Source of the DNA: Massilia aurea | GTDB taxonomy: Bacteria > Pseudomonadota > Gammaproteobacteria > Burkholderiales > Burkholderiaceae_D | Direction of reading: 5' to 3' | NCBI RefSeq assembly: GCF_014200505.1 | Contig: NZ_JACHBX010000001.1 | Coordinates: 496,001-560,000 of the forward strand | Length of the DNA stretch: 64,000 bases | In this document: one piece after another, positions 1 through 8,806 of the stretch | Layout: each line of letters starts with the position of its first letter | Position numbering within the stretch: the first letter of the stretch is position 1 | Made by a program: the position numbers and the translations under genes | The notes under the pieces: model-generated | What the model was told of the DNA's origin: nothing | What the model saw: only the letters and a program-made list of their open reading frames with translations | Databases searched by the model: none

Positions 1-225
1 CGGGTCCGGTACTTGTCGCAAAAAGCGACAGCATCGAGGGATTGCTTTTTGGTAATAATAAAATTGCGTAGGTGCAACTTTCATTGTACCATTGGCTGGT
101 CGCGATGTAGCGTTGGTCGACAGCTCACACAGTTGTTTAAAGCCATCGACGTGCGCTAGTGGTACTATTGTGAAATATTGCGTTCAGGAGTTCATCATCC
201 TGGCGCAGAATTGAAAAGGACAGAA
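1..225. other. Intergenic leader, no gene recognised
   Basis: I see no supportable gene here. An inverted repeat (tgtcgc, five A, gcgaca) lies near position 15, followed by an AT-rich stretch around 45-70 that could hold a promoter for the gene at 226. The short reading frames on the minus strand have no ribosome binding site or family resemblance. Confidence 0.5.
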
Positions 226-573
226 ATGCGCAGTGCATTTGAAGCATGGGCCCAGCGTGAAGGCCACATCGTTCGCCGCCGCGAAGACAAGCCCGAGGAA
301 TACCTCGTTTTCGAGACCCAGCGTCGTTGGGTGATCTGGCAAGCTGCCCTGGCGCATGGCGCCAAGACCGCAGCCGATTCGCCATCGAAGTTCGGCAAGG
401 ATGGCAGCCCCGTGCCAGCCATCGCGCCCGACGAAGCGGCAGTGCGCAACAGCGTGCTGAACGAAGTCCTGGACGCCTTCAGTGAACTGGACGAGACCGC
501 CGGCATGGAAGGCGTGCTCAAGGTCATCCAGGGGCTGAAGAAAAAGCAGAAGGCCGAGGCCGAAAAGGTCTGA
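226..573 (+). CDS. Hypothetical protein, 115 aa
   Basis: Small soluble, charged protein that I do not recognise. The ATG at 226 was chosen over an upstream in-frame start at 178 because AAAAGGA lies 5 bases before it. The N-terminal half is rich in Trp, Arg and Glu (AFEAWAQREG); the C-terminal half looks helical and ends in a Lys/Glu-rich tail (GLKKKQKAEAEKV). No signal peptide or membrane segment is visible. It is followed after 13 bases by a DUF1653 gene on the same strand, so the two may be co-transcribed. Coding is supported by GC-rich third positions. Function unknown. Confidence 0.6.
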   Translation: MRSAFEAWAQREGHIVRRREDKPEEYLVFETQRRWVIWQAALAHGAKTAADSPSKFGKDGSPVPAIAPDEAAVRNSVLNEVLDAFSELDETAGMEGVLKVIQGLKKKQKAEAEKV

Positions 574-586
574 CCCGGTCTGCCGG

Positions 587-775
587 ATGCGTTACCGCCA
601 CTACAAGGGCGGCATCTACGAGCTGATGTGCGAGGCGCTGCTGGAATCCGACCACACCCCGGTCATCGTGTACCGGGATGAGGGCGGCGCCGTCTGGGTG
701 CGTCCCCGCGATGCTTTCTTCGATACCGTCACGGTCGGCGGCGCCACGCAACCGCGTTTCGCGCCGCTCGACTAG
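587..775 (+). CDS. DUF1653 family protein, 62 aa
   Basis: Short single-domain protein with the conserved DUF1653 pattern: N-terminal YRHYKGGIYEL, central TPVIVYRDE, and C-terminal VWVRPRDAFFDTV. The family is widespread in bacteria, usually 60-90 residues, and has no established biochemical role that I can state. Length is normal for the family. It lies 13 bases after the hypothetical gene at 226-573 and the pair may form one transcript. Confidence 0.75.
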   Translation: MRYRHYKGGIYELMCEALLESDHTPVIVYRDEGGAVWVRPRDAFFDTVTVGGATQPRFAPLD

Positions 776-828
776 CACTCACCTCAGTATTTGCGCGCCG
801 CTGCCGTTAAAGAAGCATCTGCTTCTTG

Positions 829-1287
829 ATGGTTGCCATGTTGCCTCTATTCCGCCCGTTTGTCCTGTCCGCGCTTGCCCTGTTGGGTGGCTGCGCGACC
901 ATGTCCGATTCGCCCATGCAGCAGCTCGAAGTGCGCACGGTGCTCGATTACCGCGAGATCGGTGGGGTCGGCTGCATCCTGAGCAATGACGCCGGCCGCT
1001 GGTACGTCATCGCCCCGGGCCGCGTGACCGTCACGCGCAACAAGGGGCCGCTGTCGATCAGCTGCAAGAAGCAGGGCGTGGCCATCGCCGCCGAGACCGT
1101 GCAGGCGCAGCTCAACACCAGCAACCTTGTCGGCAACCTGGTCACGACCGCCGGCATCGGCCACTACGTTGACCGCTACTCGGGCGCCGGTTATGGCTAC
1201 CCGGCCACGCTGACCGTACTGATGCAGCCAGCAGAAAAGTCCGTCGCCGCAGTAGGTGCCGAGCCGGTGGCATCGCGGATGTTTTGA
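829..1287 (+). CDS. Putative lipoprotein, about 152 aa
   Basis: Probable outer-membrane or periplasmic lipoprotein. The N-terminus has a hydrophobic signal segment ending in the lipobox LLGGC (Cys22 when started at ATG 829), followed by ATMSDSP. The start is uncertain: TTG 826, ATG 829 and ATG 838 are all in frame, and none has a strong Shine-Dalgarno. The mature part contains two further Cys residues (VGCIL and SISCKK), which could form a disulfide, and a Gly/Tyr-rich stretch (DRYSGAGYGYP). No family recognised. A palindromic repeat pair starts 16 bases after the stop. Confidence 0.6.
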   Translation: MVAMLPLFRPFVLSALALLGGCATMSDSPMQQLEVRTVLDYREIGGVGCILSNDAGRWYVIAPGRVTVTRNKGPLSISCKKQGVAIAAETVQAQLNTSNLVGNLVTTAGIGHYVDRYSGAGYGYPATLTVLMQPAEKSVAAVGAEPVASRMF

Positions 1288-1303
1288 CTTCGGCGCGCTG
1301 GCC

Positions 1304-1404
1304 GTAGGGTGGACGGTTACGCCGTCCACGCGGTCAACATCAAGCGGCTTCGTGTTGCCGTGTTGGACTCGTGAACGCGTGGACGGGAAACCCGTCCACC
1401 CTAC
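1304..1404. repeat. REP-like inverted pair, family A copy 1
   Basis: Two palindromic units face each other: gtagggtggacgg with its mirror ccgtccacgcg at 1304-1339, and acgcgtggacggg with cccgtccaccctac at about 1374-1404. The same paired arrangement occurs at 5694-5779 and 27714-27813. It lies between the convergent lipoprotein and pepA genes, where such elements commonly act as transcript 3' ends. Confidence 0.8.
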
Positions 1405-1422
1405 ATGATGATGCGTGGGTGA

Positions 1423-2916
1423 TTACACGCGATTCATCAGGAACGTGGTCAGGAGCGGCACCGGACGGCCCGTGGCGCCCTTGGCGGCGCCCGACTTCCA
1501 GGCGGTGCCGGCGATGTCGAGGTGGGCCCAGGTGTACTTGCGGGTGAAGTTCTCCAGGAAGCACGCGGCCGTGATCGATGCGGCGCCCGGGGTGCCGATA
1601 TTGGCCAGGTCGGCGAAGTTCGACTTGAGCTGGTCGTTGTAGATCTCGCCCAGCGGGAAGCGCCAGGCCACGTCGCCAGCCTGCTTGCCGGCCGTGAGCA
1701 GCTCGTCGGCCAGCGCGTCGTGCGCGGCGTCGTCGCGGGTGAACAGGCCGCTCGTGTGGTGGCCCAGGGCGACGATGCAGGCGCCCGTCAGCGTGGCGAT
1801 ATCGACCACGACGGCCGGGTTGAAGCGCTCGGCGTACGACAACGCGTCGCACAGCACCAGGCGGCCTTCGGCGTCGGTGTTGAGGATTTCAATCGTGGTG
1901 CCGTTCATGGCGGTCACGATGTCGCCCGGCTTGGCCGCGCGACCCGATGGCATGTTCTCGCAGGCGACGACGATGCCGATCACGTTGAGCTTCAGGCCCA
2001 TCTCGCCGATGGCGCGGAAGGTGCCCAGCACCGAACCGGCGCCGCACATATCGTATTTCATCTCGTCCATGCTCGGACCCGGCTTGATCGAGATGCCGCC
2101 CGAGTCGAACGTGATGCCCTTGCCGACCAGGACGACCGGTGCATCGTTTGGCGCGCCGCCGTTGTGGCGCAGGACGATGAACTTCGGCGCTTCTTCGCTG
2201 CCGCGCGCAACCGCCAGGAAGCTGCCCATCTTGAGCGCTTCGAGCTGCTTGCGTTCGAGGACTTCGAGGCCAAAGCCGAAGTCGTCGGCCAGCTTGCGCG
2301 CCGTTTGTGCCAGGTAGGTCGGGGTGCAGATGTTGGGCGACAGGTTGCCCAGGTCGCGCGTGAGCTTCATGCCGTTGGCAATCGCGGCGGCCTGCGCCAG
2401 GGCGGCCTTGGCGCTACCGGCGTCCGGCGTGGCGATGACGACCTTGCGCACGCCGGCGGGTGCCGGTTCTTTCTTGCTTTTCTGCGCGTCGGTACGGTAT
2501 TCGGCGTCGCTCGAGGCCAGCACCAGTGCCTGCAGCGCCCAGTTCGCGTCGCGTTCTTTCACGCTGTCGAGCGGGAATGCGATAATGGCGTCCGTGGAAC
2601 CCAGCGTGGCGAACATTTTCAGGGCGGCAGTCGCGCCCGTGGTGAAGCTTTTCTGGGAAACGATCTCGTCAGCGCCCAGGCCGACGAGCAGCACGCGCGC
2701 CGCAGTCACGCCCGCAACGCCGCGCAGCAGCAGGGTCGAACCGGGCTTGCCGCTGATGTCGCCGGACTTGACCGCCGCGCTGATCTCGCCATTCACGTCG
2801 AGTGCTTTTGCTGCAGCCGACAATTTTTTATTTTCGAACACCGCCACTGCTACACAGCCGGTCTTCGCCGCTGCCAGGGTGTTTTTTGTGTCGAATGCTT
2901 TTATGCTAAAGTCCAT
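1423..2916 (-). CDS. pepA: Leucyl aminopeptidase PepA (M17)
   Basis: Cytosolic M17 metallo-aminopeptidase, 497 aa, usual length, removing N-terminal residues from peptides; family members also act as DNA-binding accessory proteins in some bacteria. The C-terminal catalytic domain shows the metal/active-site stretches [12 protein letters not shown] and [14 protein letters not shown], the M17 signature. The start at 2916 (MDFSIKAFD) was chosen over an upstream in-frame codon because GGAGAA precedes it by four bases and MDFSIK is typical of the family. It diverges from lptF across 63 bases, a standard arrangement in many proteobacteria. Confidence 0.95.
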   Translation of the reverse strand: MDFSIKAFDTKNTLAAAKTGCVAVAVFENKKLSAAAKALDVNGEISAAVKSGDISGKPGSTLLLRGVAGVTAARVLLVGLGADEIVSQKSFTTGATAALKMFATLGSTDAIIAFPLDSVKERDANWALQALVLASSDAEYRTDAQKSKKEPAPAGVRKVVIATPDAGSAKAALAQAAAIANGMKLTRDLGNLSPNICTPTYLAQTARKLADDFGFGLEVLERKQLEALKMGSFLAVARGSEEAPKFIVLRHNGGAPNDAPVVLVGKGITFDSGGISIKPGPSMDEMKYDMCGAGSVLGTFRAIGEMGLKLNVIGIVVACENMPSGRAAKPGDIVTAMNGTTIEILNTDAEGRLVLCDALSYAERFNPAVVVDIATLTGACIVALGHHTSGLFTRDDAAHDALADELLTAGKQAGDVAWRFPLGEIYNDQLKSNFADLANIGTPGAASITAACFLENFTRKYTWAHLDIAGTAWKSGAAKGATGRPVPLLTTFLMNRV

Positions 2917-2979
2917 TTGGTTCTCCGATTCGTTGTTCGCGGCGGACTGCCTAATCTGCAATTATAACGACTCTATTGA

Positions 2980-4134
2980 ATGATCTTCCGACGTTCCCTG
3001 CAACGTGAGTTGGCAAGCGCCGCTGGCGCGACCTTCACGGTGCTGTTTTCCATTCTTGTCACCTGGACGCTGATCGCCATTCTTGGCCGCGCGGCGGGCG
3101 GCAAGGTCGCGTCTGCCGACGTGCTGTCGCTGATCGTGTTCCGCAGCGCCGAGCTGCTGCCGATCATCCTGATCCTCACCTGCTTCATCGCCGTCGTCGC
3201 CGCCGTCACGCGCAGTTACCGCGACTCCGAAATGGTCGTCTGGTTTGCGTCCGGCCAGTCGCTGCTGGCGTGGATCCGGCCCGTGCTCACGCTCGGCCTG
3301 CCGATGGTGTTCGTCGTGGCCGCGCTGTCGCTGGTCGTTACGCCGTGGGCCAAGATGAAGAGCGCCGAATTCGTCGAGCGTTTCCAGAAGCGCGAAGACC
3401 TGCAGCGCGTCGCGCCGGGCCAGTTCCGCGAATCGAGTTCGAACGACCGCGTGTTCTTTGTCGAGCGCAGCTCGGAAGGCACGACCGTCGTGCAGAACGT
3501 GTTCGTCAACAGCGTCGCCGGCAACACGCACTCGGTGGTGGTGGCCAAGCAGGGCGTGATCGAATCGGACGGCAAGGGCGGCCAGTTCCTCGTGCTCAGT
3601 AACGGGCGCCGCTACGAAGGCATTCCGGGCCAGGCCAACTTCCAGACGATGGAGTTCGAGCGCTACAGCATGCGCGTGGCCACGCAGGCCCCGATGCTCG
3701 GCGCCGACATCCCGGTGGCAGCGTTGTCCACGCCGGCGCTGCTGCTCGCGCCGAACCGCTTTACGCAGGCCGAACTGCTGGCGCGCATCGCCGCGCCGAT
3801 CACCTGCCTGATCCTGATGCTGCTGGCGATCCCGCTCGGCTTCGTCAACCCGCGCGCCGGGTCGTCGGCCAACATGATCCTGGCGCTGCTGATCTTCTTC
3901 ACCTATAACAATCTGGTGCGACTGTCCGAGGCCAGCGTCAAGCAGGGCAAGGTCGCCTTCGCGACCGGCTGGTGGCCGCTGCACCTGTTCGCGCTGCTGT
4001 GCGTGGCGGGCCTGTTCGCCTGGCGCCTGAACGTGAACCACCCGTACCACCCGCTGGTCATGCTGAGCGCCTTCAAGCGCCGCCTGCGCAAGCCGCAGCC
4101 GCTGCACAAGCGTGACGAGGCAGCCGTCGAATGA
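2980..4134 (+). CDS. lptF: LPS export permease LptF
   Basis: Inner-membrane permease of the LptB2FG ABC transporter that extracts lipopolysaccharide and passes it to LptC/A/D. 384 aa, normal length. The LptF/LptG architecture is visible: three N-terminal membrane helices (about 12-33, 52-75 and 100-122), a soluble periplasmic beta-jellyroll region (about 125-260, containing RVFFVERSSEGTTVVQNVFV) and three C-terminal helices. The N-terminus MIFRRSLQREL is characteristic. The stop overlaps the lptG start by 4 bases (ATGA), so the two are translationally coupled. Confidence 0.95.
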   Translation: MIFRRSLQRELASAAGATFTVLFSILVTWTLIAILGRAAGGKVASADVLSLIVFRSAELLPIILILTCFIAVVAAVTRSYRDSEMVVWFASGQSLLAWIRPVLTLGLPMVFVVAALSLVVTPWAKMKSAEFVERFQKREDLQRVAPGQFRESSSNDRVFFVERSSEGTTVVQNVFVNSVAGNTHSVVVAKQGVIESDGKGGQFLVLSNGRRYEGIPGQANFQTMEFERYSMRVATQAPMLGADIPVAALSTPALLLAPNRFTQAELLARIAAPITCLILMLLAIPLGFVNPRAGSSANMILALLIFFTYNNLVRLSEASVKQGKVAFATGWWPLHLFALLCVAGLFAWRLNVNHPYHPLVMLSAFKRRLRKPQPLHKRDEAAVE

Positions 4135-5315
4135 AAATCCTCCAGCGTTACTTCGCAATCAATATCTTCCAGGCGGTGGCCTTCGTGCTGGCCGCGTTCC
4201 TGGCGCTCGTCGCCTTCATGGACCTGACCAGCATCCTGCCATCGGTCGGCAAGAACGACTTCGGCATGCAGCACGCGTTTCTGTACGTACTGCTGCTCGT
4301 GCCGGGCAATGTGTACCAGGTGATGCCGGTGGCCGCGCTGATCGGCACCATCTACACGATGGCGCAGTTTGCCTCGAGCTCCGAGTTCACCATCATGCGC
4401 GCCTCGTCGATGTCGACCCGGCATGCGGCCTGGATGCTGTTCAAGATTGGCGCCATCTTCGTCGTGGTGACGTTCATTTTCGGCGAGCTGATCACCCCGC
4501 GCACGGCGCCGATCGCCGAGCGCATGCGCCTGACGGCCAAGGGCGGCTCGGTCTCGGCCGAGTTCCGCTCGGGGATGTGGACCAAGGACAGCGTCCACGA
4601 AAACGGCGTGCGCGGCGCCATCACCGGCTCACGCTTCTTCAACGTGCGCCGTATCGCGGGCGACGGCCAGCTGGAAGACGTGCGGCTCTACGAGTTCGAC
4701 AACAATATGCGCATGCGCTCGCTCGTGACGGCGGCGCGCGGCACCTATGGCGGCAACAACACGTGGCGCCTGACGGATGTCACGGAAACGATGTTCACCA
4801 ACAGCCGCGAGTTGCCGGCGCCCGGTTCGGCCGTGCCTGAAGGGCAGACCATCCAGAGCACGTATGGCCAGGAAACCGCGGCCATTGCGACGCGCAAGCT
4901 GGCCACCTACACGCTGGCGTCCGAGATCACGCCGAAGATCCTGTCGGTATCACGCTCGGATCCCGAGCGCATGTCGGCGGCCGAGCTGGCCGTCTACACG
5001 CGCCACCTGGCCGAGAACAAGCAGGAGACGGAGCGCTTCAAGGTCGCGTTCTGGAAAAAGGTCATCGATCCGTTTTCAATCTTCGTGCTGATGGCGCTGG
5101 CGCTGCCGTTCGCTTACCTGCACACGCGCAGTGGCGGCGTGAGCCTGAAGATCTTCATCGGCATCATGATCGGCGTGAGCTTCCTGCTCATCAATTCCCT
5201 GTTCTCGCACCTCGGTGTGCTGACCATCCTGCCCGCGTTCTTCACGGCGCTGGCGCCCAGCCTGTTATTCCTGCTCATGGCGCTTGGGGCGCTGTGGTGG
5301 GTGGAGCGACATTAA
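4131..5315 (+). CDS. lptG: LPS export permease LptG
   Basis: Second permease subunit of LptB2FG, 394 aa. It begins MKILQRYFAINIF, with early transmembrane helices, a family-typical SSEFTIMRASSMS cytoplasmic loop (coupling helix to LptB), a periplasmic jellyroll domain and C-terminal helices ending LLMALGALWWVERH. It overlaps lptF by 4 bases. lptB and lptC are not in the window. cbiX starts 3 bases after the stop, so it may ride on the same transcript. Confidence 0.95.
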   Translation: MKILQRYFAINIFQAVAFVLAAFLALVAFMDLTSILPSVGKNDFGMQHAFLYVLLLVPGNVYQVMPVAALIGTIYTMAQFASSSEFTIMRASSMSTRHAAWMLFKIGAIFVVVTFIFGELITPRTAPIAERMRLTAKGGSVSAEFRSGMWTKDSVHENGVRGAITGSRFFNVRRIAGDGQLEDVRLYEFDNNMRMRSLVTAARGTYGGNNTWRLTDVTETMFTNSRELPAPGSAVPEGQTIQSTYGQETAAIATRKLATYTLASEITPKILSVSRSDPERMSAAELAVYTRHLAENKQETERFKVAFWKKVIDPFSIFVLMALALPFAYLHTRSGGVSLKIFIGIMIGVSFLLINSLFSHLGVLTILPAFFTALAPSLLFLLMALGALWWVERH

Positions 5316-5317
5316 GC

Positions 5318-5698
5318 ATGACGACAATGAGACGTGGTTTGATCCTGTTTGCCCACGGCGCGCGCGCTGCATCGTGGGCGGTTCCTTTCGAGCGCTTGCG
5401 CGACCAGACGCGCGAGCGTGTGGCCGGTGCGGTCGTGGAGCTGGCATTCCTGGAACTGATGACGCCGAGTCTTCCCGATACCATCGACGCCATGCGCGCG
5501 CAGGGCATCGACGACATCACGGTGGTGCCGGTGTTTCTGGGGAAGGGTGGGCACTTGCTGCGTGATTTGCCCGCGCTGTGCGATGAAGTGCGCGCGGCGC
5601 ATCCGGCGTTGACGCTCAATGTCGCGGGCGCCATCGGGGAAGACCCGGGCGTGCAGCGGGCGATGACGGATTATTGCGTCAACTCGTTGGGTGGTTGA
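5318..5698 (+). CDS. cbiX: Sirohydrochlorin chelatase CbiX (short form)
   Basis: 126-aa short CbiX/SirB-type chelatase inserting metal (Fe2+ for siroheme or Co2+ for cobalamin) into sirohydrochlorin. Evidence: N-terminal RRGLILFAHGAR with the metal-site His, and VVPVFLGKGGHLLRDLP carrying the second conserved His. The start at 5318 is 3 bases after the lptG stop. Its convergent neighbour cobA makes the precursor precorrin-2, and siroheme is the cofactor of the CysI encoded upstream in that operon, so ferrochelatase is the likelier role. Its stop codon lies inside a palindromic repeat. Confidence 0.85.
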   Translation: MTTMRRGLILFAHGARAASWAVPFERLRDQTRERVAGAVVELAFLELMTPSLPDTIDAMRAQGIDDITVVPVFLGKGGHLLRDLPALCDEVRAAHPALTLNVAGAIGEDPGVQRAMTDYCVNSLGG

Positions 5699-5779
5699 AC
5701 GCGTGGACGGGATACCCGTCCACCCTACCTGTTGCCTTGACACCGTAGGGTGGACGGATTTTCCGTCCACGCGTTCAAC
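5694..5779. repeat. REP-like inverted pair, family A copy 2
   Basis: Units gttgaacgcgtggacggg / cccgtccaccctac (5694-5728) and gtagggtggacgg / ccgtccacgcgttcaac (5745-5779), in the reverse order to copy 1. The element sits between the convergent cbiX and cobA genes; the cbiX stop TGA (5696-5698) is part of the repeat, and the cobA stop is 5 bases beyond it. It could act as a bidirectional transcript end. Confidence 0.8.
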
Positions 5780-5783
5780 GACA

Positions 5784-6503
5784 TCAATCCGGCTGGTGCT
5801 CGCGCCGCGCCAGCGCTTCGCCCATCATGACCAGCACGGGCCCATGGCCAGGCTCCAGGCCACGTGCCAGGTCCGTCAGCGTCAAACGCAGGATGCGTTG
5901 ATCGACGCGGCTGCAATTTTCCACCACGACCACCGGCAGATCGGCACGTCGGCCCTCGGTCAGTAACCGTTCGGCAGTGGCCGCCGCTTCACGCCCGCCC
6001 ATGTACTGGACCAGCGTATCGGTTTCAGGCAGGGCAGGATGATCCGGTTCATCGGGCGCGGTGCTCGACGTGAAGAACGCCACGCTGCGCGCCACACCAC
6101 GCTTGGTCAGCGGCTGCTTGGTGGCCGCCGCGGCAGCAACGGCGGTGGTAATCCCCGGCACCACTTCGACCTCGATGCCTTCCGCTTCCAGCGCACGGAG
6201 TTCTTCATCGGCGCGGCCAAACAGCATCGGGTCGCCGCCTTTGAGACGCACGACCAGCGCATACTTGTGTGCGCACTCGACGATCTGGCCGTTGATCACC
6301 GTCTGCGCCATCGACCGCTGCCCCGAGCGCTTGCCGACCGAAATTTTATCGGCCCGCTCGCACAACGCCAGCATCTCGGGCGTGACCAGTGCGTCGTACA
6401 GCACCACGTCGGCGGCTGCCAGCAGGCGCGCCCCGCGCACCGTGATCAGGTCGGCCGCGCCGGGGCCTGCTCCCACCAGATAGACTTTGCCCAGTGCCGC
6501 CAT
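5784..6503 (-). CDS. cobA: Uroporphyrinogen-III C-methyltransferase (SUMT)
   Basis: S-adenosylmethionine-dependent enzyme adding methyl groups at C2 and C7 of uroporphyrinogen III to give precorrin-2. 239 aa, a single SUMT domain without the precorrin-2 dehydrogenase/chelatase half found in CysG. Signatures: KVYLVGAGPGAADLITVRG (N-terminal SAM-binding loop), RLKGGDPMLFGR, and VVPGITTAVAAAAA. It is the last gene of the cysI-to-cobA run, 15 bases after cysN, supplying siroheme for sulfite reductase. Confidence 0.93.
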   Translation of the reverse strand: MAALGKVYLVGAGPGAADLITVRGARLLAAADVVLYDALVTPEMLALCERADKISVGKRSGQRSMAQTVINGQIVECAHKYALVVRLKGGDPMLFGRADEELRALEAEGIEVEVVPGITTAVAAAAATKQPLTKRGVARSVAFFTSSTAPDEPDHPALPETDTLVQYMGGREAAATAERLLTEGRRADLPVVVVENCSRVDQRILRLTLTDLARGLEPGHGPVLVMMGEALARREHQPD

Positions 6504-6518
6504 ACCGCCCCTTCGTTG

Positions 6519-7850
6519 TTATGCGTCGATGCGGATCATACCTGCGGCCACGGTCTGATGGGTGACTTCGTCGATCAGGATGAACGCGCCCGTCGCCCGG
6601 ATCGCATCGTAGGCATCGGCCGCCAGCGGCTGCTGGACAGTCAGTTGCACGCGCGCGATGTCGTTGAGCTTGAGGCCCTCGGCCGGATGGCGCTGTTGCG
6701 TGTTCACGTCCAGCAGCGTGTCGATGCGCGCGAACTTGGCCGCCGTCTGGCGCGTGCCATGCTTGAGCCAGTACTTGCGGCGCAGGTCGAGCGGCTCGTC
6801 GGCCATCCAGCAGACGTCGGCCGTGACTTGCTTGAGCAAGGTCGCCGGCTGCGTGCTACCGGCCAGCATGTCGCCGCGCGAGACGTCCACGTATTCGTTC
6901 AACACCAGCGTGACCGACTGGCCGGCTGTGGCCGACTGCAGCGAACCGTCGAACGTGACGATCTCTTTCACCGTTGCGCTCTGGCCGGATGGCTGCACGA
7001 CCAGCGTATCGCCCACGTTCACAACGCCCGATTCGATGCGGCCCATATAGCCACGGAAGTCCTTGGCCGCATGGCCGTTGTGGCGCGCCACCAGCTGCAC
7101 CGGGAAGCGGAACGGGGCGCTGTGCGATTCGTCGTAGACCGACAGCGATTCGAGCAGATCGATCAGCGTCGGGCCGCTGTACCACGGTGTGTTCGTCGAT
7201 TTTTCCACCACGTTGTCGCCGGTGAGCGCCGACAGCGGAATCGCCGTGATGTCCTTCAGGCCCAGCGAGGTCGCAAACTGTTGGTACTCGGCGACGATGC
7301 GGTCGTAGATCGCCTGGTCATACCCGATCAGGTCCATCTTGTTGACGGCCACCACGACGTGCTGGATCTGCAGCAGTTTCGCGATGGTCGAGTGGCGTTT
7401 GGTTTGCGTGAGCAGGTCGACGCCGCCGTCTTCGCGCAGCGTGACCTTGGACACGTCGATCAGGATGATGACGGCGTCGGCGGTCGATGCGCCCGTGACC
7501 ATATTGCGCGTGTACTGCTCGTGGCCCGGCGTGTCGGCAATGATGAACTTGCGCTTGGGCGTGGCGAAGTAGCGGTAGGCCACGTCGATCGTGATGCCCT
7601 GTTCGCGCTCGGCTTCGAGGCCATCGGTCAGCAGCGACAGGTCGATCGTGTCGCCCACGGTGCGCTTGTGCTTGGCGCGCGAGACGGCGGCCAGCTGGTC
7701 GGCAAAGATGCCCTTGCTGTCAAACAGGAGGCGGCCGATCAGCGTGCTCTTGCCATCGTCGACCGAGCCGGCAGTGATGAAGCGCAGCAGCGAGCGGTTG
7801 GCTTTGGTGTCGCCGTTGGCGTTGGCGTTGAGATCAGTCATGGCGTTCAT
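6519..7850 (-). CDS. cysN: Sulfate adenylyltransferase subunit 1 CysN
   Basis: GTPase subunit of ATP sulfurylase, which couples GTP hydrolysis to adenosine-5'-phosphosulfate synthesis with CysD. 443 aa. The elongation-factor-like G domain shows the P-loop AGSVDDGKSTLIGRLL (about residues 27-42), DTPGHEQYTRNM (G3) and NKMDL (G4); beta-barrel domains follow. There is no fused CysC kinase, consistent with an APS-reducing pathway. Its ATG overlaps the cysD stop by one base (TGATG). Confidence 0.95.
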   Translation of the reverse strand: MNAMTDLNANANGDTKANRSLLRFITAGSVDDGKSTLIGRLLFDSKGIFADQLAAVSRAKHKRTVGDTIDLSLLTDGLEAEREQGITIDVAYRYFATPKRKFIIADTPGHEQYTRNMVTGASTADAVIILIDVSKVTLREDGGVDLLTQTKRHSTIAKLLQIQHVVVAVNKMDLIGYDQAIYDRIVAEYQQFATSLGLKDITAIPLSALTGDNVVEKSTNTPWYSGPTLIDLLESLSVYDESHSAPFRFPVQLVARHNGHAAKDFRGYMGRIESGVVNVGDTLVVQPSGQSATVKEIVTFDGSLQSATAGQSVTLVLNEYVDVSRGDMLAGSTQPATLLKQVTADVCWMADEPLDLRRKYWLKHGTRQTAAKFARIDTLLDVNTQQRHPAEGLKLNDIARVQLTVQQPLAADAYDAIRATGAFILIDEVTHQTVAAGMIRIDA

Positions 7851-8782
7851 CAGAAGTATCCTGCTTTCTTGCGTTTTTCCATCGAGGCTTCGGAGGTCTG
7901 GTCATCCATGCGCGTGGCGCCCCGTTCGGTGATGTCGGTAATCGCCGTCTCGGCAATGATGTCGGCCAGCGAATCGGCGCTGGAAGCCACCGGGCAGGTG
8001 CACGAGATATCGCCCACGGTCCGGAAGCGCACGGTGCGGTTCTCGACCGTCTCGCCATCGCGCGCCGGGGTCAAGGGCGTGAGCGGTACCAGGAGGCCAT
8101 TGCGCTCGATGACGTCGCGCTGGTGCGCGAAATAGATCGACGGCAGCGCCAGTTTCTCGCGGGCGATGTATTGCCACACATCGAGTTCTGTCCAGTTCGA
8201 GATCGGGAACACGCGCATGTTTTCGCCCGGATGCACGCGGGTGTTATACAGGTCCCACAGTTCGGGGCGCTGGGCTTTCGGGTCCCACTGGCCGAATTCG
8301 TCGCGGAACGAAAAGATGCGTTCCTTGGCGCGGGCTTTTTCTTCGTCGCGGCGCGCGCCGCCGATGCAGGCATCAAAGCCGTGTTCAGCGATGGTTTCCA
8401 GCAGCGTGACGGCCTGGGCCGCATTGCGCGAATCGGTGGCCGGGTTGCGCAGGCGCACCGTGCCGCGGCGGATCGATTCCTCGACGCTGCCGACGATCAG
8501 GCGCTCGCCCAGCTCAGCGGCGCGGGCGTCGCGGAAGGCAATCACTTCGTCGAAGTTGTGGCCGGTGTCGATGTGCACGAGCGGAAACGGGAAGCTGCCC
8601 GGGCGGAAGGCTTTCTCGGCCAGGCGCAACAGGACCACGGAATCCTTGCCGCCCGAGAACAGCAGGGCGGGGTTGCTGCATTCGGCGGCCACTTCGCGCA
8701 GGATGTGGATCGCTTCGGACTCCAGCGCGTCCAGGTGGGCGGCGTTCACTTCGTTAAAGATATTCTCGGTAACAGATGTCAT
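7850..8782 (-). CDS. cysD: Sulfate adenylyltransferase subunit 2 CysD
   Basis: Catalytic ATP-pyrophosphatase subunit of ATP sulfurylase, partner of CysN. 310 aa, usual length. The PP-loop SGGKDSVVLLRLAEKA is visible, followed by HIDTGHNFDEVIAFRD and GGARRDEEKARAKERIFSFR, both strongly conserved in CysD. The C-terminal motif EKRKKAGYF is family-typical. It lies 24 bases after cysH and is coupled to cysN. Confidence 0.96.
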   Translation of the reverse strand: MTSVTENIFNEVNAAHLDALESEAIHILREVAAECSNPALLFSGGKDSVVLLRLAEKAFRPGSFPFPLVHIDTGHNFDEVIAFRDARAAELGERLIVGSVEESIRRGTVRLRNPATDSRNAAQAVTLLETIAEHGFDACIGGARRDEEKARAKERIFSFRDEFGQWDPKAQRPELWDLYNTRVHPGENMRVFPISNWTELDVWQYIAREKLALPSIYFAHQRDVIERNGLLVPLTPLTPARDGETVENRTVRFRTVGDISCTCPVASSADSLADIIAETAITDITERGATRMDDQTSEASMEKRKKAGYF

Positions 8783-8806
8783 GGCGGTGCCTGTTGTTGT
8801 TGTGGC

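Noticed and set aside
1-60. tgtcgc-A5-gcgaca inverted repeat as another BlaI-type site
   Set aside because: Arm order is reversed relative to the palindrome at 37554 and the centre is different; more likely a small hairpin of the upstream gene.
5284-6530. Cobalamin riboswitch near cbiX and cobA
   Set aside because: No B12-box-like sequence is visible and both genes have short leaders, being parts of operons.
6039-8135. A 698-residue plus-strand frame across cobA, cysN and cysD
   Set aside because: Runs antisense through three clearly identified enzymes; composition (His/Arg/Asp-rich) is that of a GC-rich shadow frame.
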